From positions 1 to 64,000 of the IMG/VR virus record IMGVR_UViG_3300031841_004520: a stretch of DNA of 64,000 nt; one strand, 5' to 3'. The position numbers and the translations under genes are program-made. The DNA is from a virus. This document shows, one piece after another, positions 14,510-23,700 of this stretch. Each line of letters opens with the position of its first letter. Position 1 is the stretch's first letter. The notes under the pieces are model-generated. The model saw only the letters and a list, made by a program, of their open reading frames with translations, did no database searches and was not told the DNA's origin.

Positions 14510-15526
14510 ATGTCAGATATGAGTAATAAAACTTTTCAACCAACTCCAGAGTTGACCGATCTTTTGGTCAGATCTGGTTCACAGCAAAAAGAGACCTCTC
14601 TTGCTGCTAATGCAGAATTTGCAAAAGCTCTTGAGCAGCCTCTTCGTCAGGGTGTCCTGAGTGGCAACATTCTTGATGGCATTTTTGAGCCAATTCAATT
14701 AGCTCCTGGTGCTAGTCCAGAATTTCCACTGGATTTCCTTGCTCCAGGCACCGAAAAAGATTTCGTTGCTTACACCATTCCTAATCACGGATATATTCCA
14801 GAACGTCATGTCGAAGGCGATTATGTCATGGTTCCTACTTATGACATCGGCTCCAGCATTGACTATCTTTTAAAGTATGCTCGTGACGCCCGTTGGGATG
14901 TTGTCGGTCGTGCTATGGAAGTTATGGAAGCTTCATTCGTTAAGAAGATGAATGATGATGGCTGGCACACACTTCTCGCTGCTGGTGTTGACCGTAACAT
15001 CGTTGTCTTTGACAGTGATGCTGCTGCTGGTCAATTCACGAAGCGTCTTGTGAGCCTTATGAAGACTGTTATGCGTCGTAACGGTGGTGGTAATAGCTCA
15101 AGTAATAACAGAGGTCAACTTACAGACCTTTATGTTTCTCCTGAAGCTATGGAAGATCTTCGCAACTGGGGCATTGATCAGGTCGACGAAGTTACTCGTC
15201 GTGAAATCTATGTCGCTGATGATGGTGGTGGAGCAGTAAACCGTGTCTTCGGTGTGAATCTCCATGATCTAGACGAACTTGGTGAAGGCCAAGAATATCA
15301 GCTGTTCTTCCAAAATGTACTTAGTGGTACACTTAGTGGAGATAGTGAACTTGTTGTAGGTCTTGATCTTCGCAAGAGAGACAGCTTCATCATGCCAGTT
15401 CGTGAAGGCGTTCAGATCTACGAAGACGATACACTTCATCGTCAGAAGAGAGCTGGATTCTATGGCTGGGCTGAGCAAGGTTTTGCTTGCCTCGATAATC
15501 GCAGAGTTATCCTTGGATCTCTGTAA
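14510..15526 (+). CDS. Major capsid protein
   Basis: 338 residues from ATG 14510, with GGGAGA 7 to 8 bases upstream; the frame remains open to 14429, inside the decoration gene. N-terminal helix and arm, then LAPGTEKDFVAYTIPNHGYI, a long helical spine region (DARWDVVGRAMEVMEASFVK) and LTDLYVSPEAMEDLRNWGID, patterns seen in HK97-fold capsid proteins. Codon use is richer in C-ending codons than in its neighbours, as expected for a very highly expressed gene. A strong terminator follows. Confidence 0.9.
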   Translation: MSDMSNKTFQPTPELTDLLVRSGSQQKETSLAANAEFAKALEQPLRQGVLSGNILDGIFEPIQLAPGASPEFPLDFLAPGTEKDFVAYTIPNHGYIPERHVEGDYVMVPTYDIGSSIDYLLKYARDARWDVVGRAMEVMEASFVKKMNDDGWHTLLAAGVDRNIVVFDSDAAAGQFTKRLVSLMKTVMRRNGGGNSSSNNRGQLTDLYVSPEAMEDLRNWGIDQVDEVTRREIYVADDGGGAVNRVFGVNLHDLDELGEGQEYQLFFQNVLSGTLSGDSELVVGLDLRKRDSFIMPVREGVQIYEDDTLHRQKRAGFYGWAEQGFACLDNRRVILGSL

Positions 15527-15553
15527 GTCTTAATCATTATTTGGTTGAAACTG

Positions 15554-15582
15554 GGGCTGGCGTAAAAACCAGCCCTTTTTTT
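15554..15582 (+). terminator. Intrinsic terminator after the capsid gene
   Basis: GGGCTGG (15554-15560), 8-base loop, CCAGCCC (15569-15575), then T7. This is a textbook hairpin that would end the high-level head transcript. Confidence 0.9.
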
Positions 15583-15639
15583 ATATATTTATATATAAGG
15601 TGTATCTTTAAGTATACCCATAATTTTGAGAGGTAAGCC

Positions 15640-16053
15640 ATGGCAGCTAGTCAGTATGACTTCAAAATAGAACAAGGTTCTTCGTTCAGATTATCTATTA
15701 TCTACAAGGATTCTAATAATAGTCCTATAGATTTAGCTAATTATTGTGCTAGAATTGTGTGGAAAACCAATACTAATATTACTCAAACCTTTACAACAGA
15801 AACTTCTGATTTTTCTACATATAAGCTATTTATTGAGACTCCTACCACAGATGGTAAAATAACATTTTTACTACCAGCTTCAACTACTAATGGATATAGT
15901 TTCAGTAGTGCTAAATATGATTTTGAATTACAAGACAAAAATAGTGAATTGTATACGGGTGGTGGTAGCGAAACTTTCCGAATACTATACGGGAATATCA
16001 ATATAGATAAAAGATATAGTAAATCAGACGACCTTTTGGCTTGTACATCATGA
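15640..16053 (+). CDS. Virion structural protein with Ig-like fold pattern
   Basis: 137 residues. Opens with YDFKIEQGSSFRLSIIYKDS and SPIDLANYCARIVWKT, the pattern of small all-beta phage proteins found beside tail fibre genes (I-x-Q-G-x-x-F ... P-I-D-L-x-x-Y-x-A-R). They probably serve as connectors or capping domains. GAGAGG precedes the ATG. It is the first gene after the capsid terminator, so a new promoter is needed in 15583-15639, an AT-rich stretch containing an 8-2-8 palindrome (TTATATAT-TT-ATATATAA). Confidence 0.65.
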   Translation: MAASQYDFKIEQGSSFRLSIIYKDSNNSPIDLANYCARIVWKTNTNITQTFTTETSDFSTYKLFIETPTTDGKITFLLPASTTNGYSFSSAKYDFELQDKNSELYTGGGSETFRILYGNINIDKRYSKSDDLLACTS

Positions 16054-16412
16054 GTTTCACTATAGAGGTAGAACCAATAGTCTCTAATTTTATAGGTATC
16101 GAAACATCATTTTCAGATACAATAGAGACAGTTTTGGAAGACAGTATAACAGACAGTAAGACTTTGGATATAATAAACAATAATTATTCTGATACTGAAG
16201 ATGTTAATTACAGTAAAAATATTATAGATATAGAAGCTACAAATACTAGCTCTACTACTAATTTTATAGACGTTGAGATTTATCAAACATTCGACCTTAC
16301 TGTACAAACAGGGTCAACGAGTGAATTTATTGGAAATATTCATCATAGTAGGGTTGATGGTTTAGAAGATTTTATAGAACACGGCAGACAATTTGACTGC
16401 GGCACACCATAA
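16050..16412 (+). CDS. Small virion-associated protein, unknown function
   Basis: 120 residues from ATG 16050, overlapping the previous stop as ATGA. Very rich in Asp, Ile, Ser and Thr, acidic, with no recognised motif; the C-terminus has HHSRVDGLEDFIEHGRQFDC. The position between a fibre connector and two fibres suggests a structural or attachment role. Confidence 0.6.
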   Translation: MSFTIEVEPIVSNFIGIETSFSDTIETVLEDSITDSKTLDIINNNYSDTEDVNYSKNIIDIEATNTSSTTNFIDVEIYQTFDLTVQTGSTSEFIGNIHHSRVDGLEDFIEHGRQFDCGTP

Positions 16413-16424
16413 AGGGAGACAACA

Positions 16425-17708
16425 ATGCCAAGAGATACATTAATACAAGTAAGAAGAGGGACACTAGCTCAATGGTTGTCTACAAACCCTACTTTGGCTA
16501 ATGGTGAGTTGGGTTTTATTACGGATCAGTGTAGACTTGTTGTGGGTAAAGATGAAGTTAATTTTAGCGGACTATGGAATTCGGATTCTTGCGTAATTCC
16601 ACAAACAGGATTGACAGGTGGGGGTACTGGTAGCGTTAATGATGTTTTCAGATTTGTTAATGTTAGTGGTTCAGAAACCTTAATGGCTAGTGGAGAAGCC
16701 ACTCTTAGTTTAGTTGGAGGTAATAGGATTAATATAGTGGGTGTGTCTGGGACAAACACTATTACTTTTGATGTATCTGGTTTAGTCGCTGCTGATATTA
16801 GTGACTTTATACCTACTGTTACGGGCTTGGTGGCAAATCAGTTTGAGACAGATTTAGTCGCAGGAAATAATATTCAGCTATCGTATAATTCTATTAATGA
16901 CGATTTATCTATCAATACAACTGGTGTGGTTACGCATGATGGTGATGAGAATGTTTTAATAGGAGGTAATCTAAGTGTAGTAGGTGACTTGAACATTCAA
17001 GGATCCAGTTCTATATTTAATAGTACTAATGTAAATATTGGCGATAATTTAATTACTTTAAATATTGTTGATGTTGTGCCTAGTGGTGGTATTAGGGTTG
17101 TTAGGTCTGGCGTTACTCCTACAGGTTTTGCTGATTTCTTATGGCAAGAACATAGAAGTAGATGGGAAGCTCAATTTGGTTTGTATTCCCCACAACTTTT
17201 TGCTGATAGTATTAGTGCTACAACAATATCTGGGACATTAGTTGGTACAGCAGATTGTGCCACAAACGTTTTTGTTGCTGATGTAAATCATACTGGTACA
17301 CAGAATTCTTTACTTTTAACCAATGTGAATGAAACAGGCTGCAATCCTGTAATATCAGACACTTCTTTGTATTATGATTCTAGTGGTAATATTTTAGTTG
17401 CTCCAACTTTTAGTGGTAACTTATCTGGAAGAGCTACTGTAGCTACTACTATAGATGTACCTCACACTAATGCAGACACTAATTATAATATTGTATTAGT
17501 TAATCCACCAGGCTCTGGTAGCTCTTTAGTTGCAGAGTCAGGTCTTAATCTTTATTATAATCCATCAAACAATAAACTATATGGTTCATACATAAACTCT
17601 CCACTTATTTCAGGTGCTTCGGTTGGTCCAGGCAATGCTGGTATCAATAGCTTTATATTAACAAATTATTATATTAGAAGTTCAAAAATAGATGGTGGAT
17701 CTCCATAA
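16425..17708 (+). CDS. Tail fibre protein (short paralogue)
   Basis: 427 residues. The N-terminal 50 residues (DTLIQVRRGTLAQWLSTNPT, LANGELGF) form the attachment domain seen in many phage fibres and receptor-binding proteins, and are shared with the giant fibre that follows. The rest is Gly/Ser/Asn/Thr-rich beta structure with repeated short strands (LIGGNLSVVGDLNIQGSSS, FSGNLSGRATVATTID), typical of trimeric fibre shafts. GGGAGA precedes the start. Confidence 0.8.
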   Translation: MPRDTLIQVRRGTLAQWLSTNPTLANGELGFITDQCRLVVGKDEVNFSGLWNSDSCVIPQTGLTGGGTGSVNDVFRFVNVSGSETLMASGEATLSLVGGNRINIVGVSGTNTITFDVSGLVAADISDFIPTVTGLVANQFETDLVAGNNIQLSYNSINDDLSINTTGVVTHDGDENVLIGGNLSVVGDLNIQGSSSIFNSTNVNIGDNLITLNIVDVVPSGGIRVVRSGVTPTGFADFLWQEHRSRWEAQFGLYSPQLFADSISATTISGTLVGTADCATNVFVADVNHTGTQNSLLLTNVNETGCNPVISDTSLYYDSSGNILVAPTFSGNLSGRATVATTIDVPHTNADTNYNIVLVNPPGSGSSLVAESGLNLYYNPSNNKLYGSYINSPLISGASVGPGNAGINSFILTNYYIRSSKIDGGSP

Positions 17709-17721
17709 GGACGACCGCTAA

Positions 17722-20700
17722 ATGGCTAGGAATAATTTAATACAATTTAGAAAAGGTACATTAAGTCAATTTAATAGTACTAACCCTACTCTTGCCAGTG
17801 GAGAGCCTGGATTTGCTATTGATGCGAATGTGTTAAAGGTAGGAGATGGTATCACTCCCTGGAGTGGTCTTCTGGGATTTAGTGTTGGTAGTGGAATAAG
17901 TAATATCAATGGATTAACCTCCTCATCTTTAGTTATAGACGGTGGTCGTAACATACAGGTTACTACTAGCGGTACTGAGATTATCAATATCTCCTATACA
18001 GGTTTGGATCACATATCAGTATCTGCCATATCTAATGAAACCAATAGTAATAATACTTTTATTCAGGATTTACTTTTTGACCAGTATGGCCATGTCACAG
18101 GCGTTGCTAGTGTTGCTGTTACAGGCATTGGAGACAGTGTTCCTAGCAATGTTTTGGTGTCAGGAGACAACATTAGTTTATTAACTAATGATGCTGACTA
18201 TGAGTCGATACCTCAGTATGCTTTGACGGCCTCTCCAGGTAATGCTAATTATACCTTTAATGGTCCAGGCTTATCTGGTGGTGGTAATGATCCAACATTA
18301 TATTTATATAGAGGCAGAACATATAAGTTTGTTAATAATATGGGTGCTCATCCATTTCAATTTCAGACTACTGCAGGAGTAGGTGGCACTGCTTATACAG
18401 ATGGTATTACTGGTAGTCCTGTTAGTAATGGTACATTGACTTGGGAAATCCAACATGATGCCCCTAATATTTTATATTATCAGTGTACATCACATTCTAG
18501 TATGCAGGGTGTTGTTTATATCTTAGACAAAGACTCTCATCCCACGATATCTACTATATCAAGTGTTGATAATAGCAATAATACTTTTGTTCAAGACTTA
18601 TCATTTGATCAGTACGGTCACGTTACTGGTGTTGTTAGTATTGGGGTTACTGGCATTGCAACTACAGAGGATCTTAGTTCTGTTTCTGGTTATCTACAAG
18701 GACAGATAAATGCCTTGCCTTCCGATACTAATACTTTTGTTAGTGGAATTGTATACAGCACAGGTTCAAGAGATTTAGTATTAACTAGAAATGATGGTGT
18801 TTTATTAACAGGTGATCTTAGTGTTGTTTTACAAAGTGGAGATAATATAAGTCTACTAAATAATAATCTTGGTTACATTACAGGGTTTACAGAAACTATT
18901 AGTTCTGGGGATCCTGTTAGTTTCTTAGTTAATGATGTACCTTACGCAATCAGTGGAACTCATATAGCCATAAGCAATGCTGCTTCTAATGTTAATAATA
19001 CTGATGATGATTTTGTTCAAGATCTTTTGTTTGATGAATTTGGTCATATCACAGGAGTTGTCTCTGCAAAAGCTTCTAGCGGAGTAGTTAACGCAGCATT
19101 AAACACACAAGTACAGGCTGGAGAACATATACTTTTAATCTATGATTCTGGTACAGGTACTGATCCTACAGGAACACTAACAATTAATGTTACTGGTATT
19201 ATAGATGGTGGAGCAACTGTTAATCATTTACCTGTGTTTAGTAATACCGTCACCCCTCTTGTTAATAGTATTATTCATCAAAGTGGAAACACTCTTGGTA
19301 TTAATGATATTGCTAGTGGTGGTAATATTACTTTACATGCTCACGGTATAAATAATACCGGTAGCTGGATAGTAAATGAAAATGCTCAGGGTAATTCTAT
19401 ATATAATACAGTATTCGAAACTAGAGAAAGCGGTACTAGGCTTGGTGCTATGTATAGCTATGGTACTGCCTATGGCGGTGGGTCATTAGCTAGCGTTGGA
19501 TCTGGAGGAACTGCCTTTGCTAGTATTACAGGACCTGTTGCTATTGGACCTGCTGATGCAACTAAAGATTTACTTTTTGGTGCTGGCAATGCCCAATACG
19601 CAAAGATGACAAGCACAGAATTTAGGATTAATCATGATGGACTAAATCGTGATTTTAGAGTTGAAGGAGTTACAGACCAAGATCTGATTGTTGCTGACGC
19701 TAGCACAGGTCGTGTCGGTATAGGAACAGGAGTTCCAGAAGTAAGGTTGCATGTTTCTGCAACAAATGGTGAAGGCACAATTTTATCTCAAACACATGAT
19801 AACAATAGCTGGGCAGGATTACTTGTTCGTAATGAGCACAATCAAAATGTTGCTAGTTTTCAGTATGGTAATAGTGGCGTTTCGCACACTCCATCACTAC
19901 AAAATACTCTTATAGTTGGGAGTAGACAGTCTGGAGTGCCGGTAAAATTCTATCAAGGAGCAGAACTTGATGGTGCGTTTAGACATAATAACGAAAGAAT
20001 AATTTTTGATACTAGTGGAAATACCACATTAACAGCAGCGTCTGGTCAGAACGTTGTGGTTAGTGGAAGCAATGATTTTATAGTTTATGGAATTGGTACT
20101 CATCCTTTAATCTACACAGATCCTGATAGTGGACCTGGTAGAGTTGGTATTGGGAGAATACCAGATAATTATGTTTTAGACGTTTCAGGTTCTCTTAGGG
20201 TTAGCCCTATTAGCACAGCAACTAGAATATTCACCGTTAACAATACTTCTGGAACTACAGCATTTGAAGTAGAGCCCAATTCGGTTTATACTAGATTGCC
20301 TCTTGGTGTTAATATTACCGGTTCTGTAAATACAGCCTATGGTATTGAAGTATATGACACAGGCATTATGTCAACCGGAACATTCTTTTTTGCTGCTGGT
20401 AATGGTATTGATGCTGTAGGGGCTTATGTCAAAAATATTAACCCCTCAGGAGACTCTTTTTATGCTTTAGGTATTGATGGTGGTGCTGTCAACTGGGTTT
20501 TGATGAATGATGCTAGTGGTCGTGGAACAGAAGACACTTTTGTTTTAATGAAAGGTAATGTAGCTAGTGATGATGTAAAGTTGGCTGTTACTGCTAGTGG
20601 CAATGTTGGTATAGGTACAGATAGTCCTAGTACTAAATTAGAAGTAGCTAATAATGGTAATACCACGATTAGAGCAAACAATACATCAGACAACATTATT

Positions 20701-23700
20701 AATATTTTGAATGTTGACTCTGATAAGGGTTACATAGGAACAATAACAGATCATGATCTGAGGATAGGTACAAACAGTAATGGTAGAATAATTATTTCCA
20801 ACACTGGAAATGTTGGAATTGGTGTTGATCCAGATGTATTTCTAAGTGGTATGCCTTCTCATCATCCTTCTTTTGTCCTTGGTGATGGCAATGGTCATAC
20901 TAGTCAAACTATCTATTCAGCTTCCACCAGTGCTGGAGTCATATACTTTGCAGATGGAGTTGACGAAACTTCACGTTCAAGAGGCTGGATATCGTATGAT
21001 CATAATTCAGGATTAGATCGTATGCGGTTTGCTACATCTAATGTTGCAAGAATGTTTATAGATTCTGTTGGTAGTGTTGGTATTGGTACAGATTCTCCAG
21101 TAACAAAACTAGATGTTAGTGGTACAATAACTGCTAGTAGCGGCAATTCAACTCAGTGGAATACTGCTTACGGATGGGGAGACCATTCACAAGCTGCGTA
21201 TATCACAGGACATCCTGTTATTAGTGCTGCTAACACGAGTTCAAATGCTGGTAATGTTTTTATACAGAATTTAACCCTAGATGCTAATGGACACATTCTT
21301 GCTATAGATGTTGCCCTACCTACTGGTGTTGGTGGCGGTGGTAGTGGTATATCTAGTTTATTAGAAGATCAAAATCCTCAGCTTGGTGGTAATTTAGATT
21401 TAAATAATAAAAATATAGATGGTGCAGGTAGTATCGATATTGATGGACCTATTACTGCTGAAGAACTTACCATAAGCAGTTCCGATCCTTATATATATCA
21501 ACGGAGTACAGACTCAACAGAGATAGTTAAGACATATCATTATGACACGGGAAGTCAGCTTGGAGGACTTCTTTCATATGGAAAATCCTCTAGTGCATTT
21601 ACAAGTTTCAATACTCTGCTGGGATTAGGTGCTGGCAGTTTTCATTTATTCTCTAGTTATGGACATTTAGGTATTAATACCTACGGAGTTGCTAAAGATA
21701 TTGTATTTGGAACAGACAATACAGAAAGAGCTAGAATAACTTCTGTAGGTGATATTGGTATTGGGACGAATTCTCCTGTTTCCAAACTTGATATTAGAGA
21801 TGGAGATATCCTAGTAGGAACTAAATTGGTGGTTGGTAGTGGAGTATATAGTCAAACTTCACCTGGAGCTTATTTCGGATTAAAACACACTAGTCTCACA
21901 GGTCCATCCGAATATATGATCATGAGCGCTGGTACTCACACTTATCTTAGCGCTAAAGAAGATAGCGATGTTATTATTAGAGGTGGTGGGAATAAAGTTG
22001 ATCATCAGGTTGTTGTATCTGAAAGTGGAGTTACTATCGGTAAGTATAGACCTGCAGCCAGTAGTGTTGTAGCTGAACATGATGTTGAGCTTGTGTATGA
22101 CGATGGTGGTTGTGTCAGAGTTGCTGATCGTGGTGGTAGTGGAGTTATGATTGGAGATTGCGCATACTCTCTTGGTGATACATATGCTGGCATGAAGCAT
22201 ACTCATCATAGTGGTAGTCAAGACTATATGATGATTAGTCAAGGATATTCTACATTGGTTTCTAGTAAATCTGGTTATAGTACATATCTACGAGCTGGCG
22301 GTAATGCTACAACTTATCAAACTATTATTGGGTCTGATGCCTGGGGAATTGGTCCTAATGCTAACAGATTAAGAGTTAATAGTCAGTCTGTTCTTGTTAA
22401 CAACGGTACGGGTAATTATGACTTTAAGGTTTATGGCCAAAATAATGCAACGCCATTAATTCATGCTGATGCTGCATTGAGCAGAGTTGGAATTGGTACA
22501 GCTACTCCTGCTTCTACGCTGGACGTTGATGGAACGATAACTGCTACGACCCTAGTTAAATCTGGGGGAACATCTTCACAATTCTTAAAGGCTGATGGGA
22601 GTGTTGATACTAGTACATACTTAACTGGAAGTAGTACTATTGGTAGTCTTACAGATGTCACACTAACCACACCCATAAACAATGATCAAGTGCTTTCGTA
22701 TTCATCTGTTGGTGGTTTTACAAATACTGATCTTGGTCTTAACTTAATGAAAAGAGGAAGCATTCCATTTGGTGGATATAGTGATTCTCAAATGGGTCAT
22801 TATTTCTTTTTTGATGGAAGTTCCGAAGCTGTTATAAATACAGATGGTGACGATATAAACTTTAGGGTTGAGGGTAGTGGTGGTACTAATTTATTATTTA
22901 CCGATGCTGGAACAGATAGAGTTGGTATTGGAAATAACTCGCCTACACATAAATTAGATGTTGCGGGTGAAACTAGGATTATGCCTAGATCTTCTCCAAG
23001 TGGCCACACTCTTTATCTTGGTAGACATCCATATCAAGCTAATATTAAAGCCGAAGGCTCTAATCAAGAAAACCAATGGATGATTATAGATAGTGCTGGC
23101 TCAGGCATGAGAACTGCCTTAAATTACTTTGTCGACGATGATGTATTATTAGCTTATGGCGGTGGTAATGTCGGCGTTGGTACTACTAGTCCTAACAATC
23201 AATTAGATATTTACGCAACTGGCGTACACGCTGGAGCAACTATTCGTGGCACTAATGCTCCCGGCTTAAAACTTTGGGATATGTCATATGGCACTTATAA
23301 TAACGGCGGATCAAAGATTGTAGAACAAGCTAGCAGTTTGCATAGCGGGGTTTTAATTATTGACGCTGATACCGATAATGTTGGTCATGGATCTTATATG
23401 TCGCTTCGCGTTGATGGCACTGAACGTGTTCAAATTACAGAACATGGAAATCTTGGTATTGGCGTTGATCCAGATTTATTTATACGCGACCTTCCATCCC
23501 ATCACCCTTCTCTTGTCCTTGGTGACGGTAATGGTCATACTAGTCAAACCTTTTACTCATCTAGCAGTAGTTCTGCTGTTATATATTTTGCAGATGGAAC
23601 AGGTATTAGTCATTACCCTGGATATATACAATATACTCATTCTGAAGACCATATGCAGTTTGCCACAAACAATCTGGTCCGTATGCGTATAGATTCTGCT

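Noticed and set aside
15583-15602. TTATATAT-TT-ATATATAA palindrome as an operator or late promoter
   Set aside because: A pure A/T palindrome is expected by chance in this composition, and no second copy with the same sequence was found before other late genes.
21880-22242. Minus-strand frames within the giant fibre
   Set aside because: Thr/Ser/Ile-rich low-complexity translations that mirror the repetitive plus-strand codons; no start signals.
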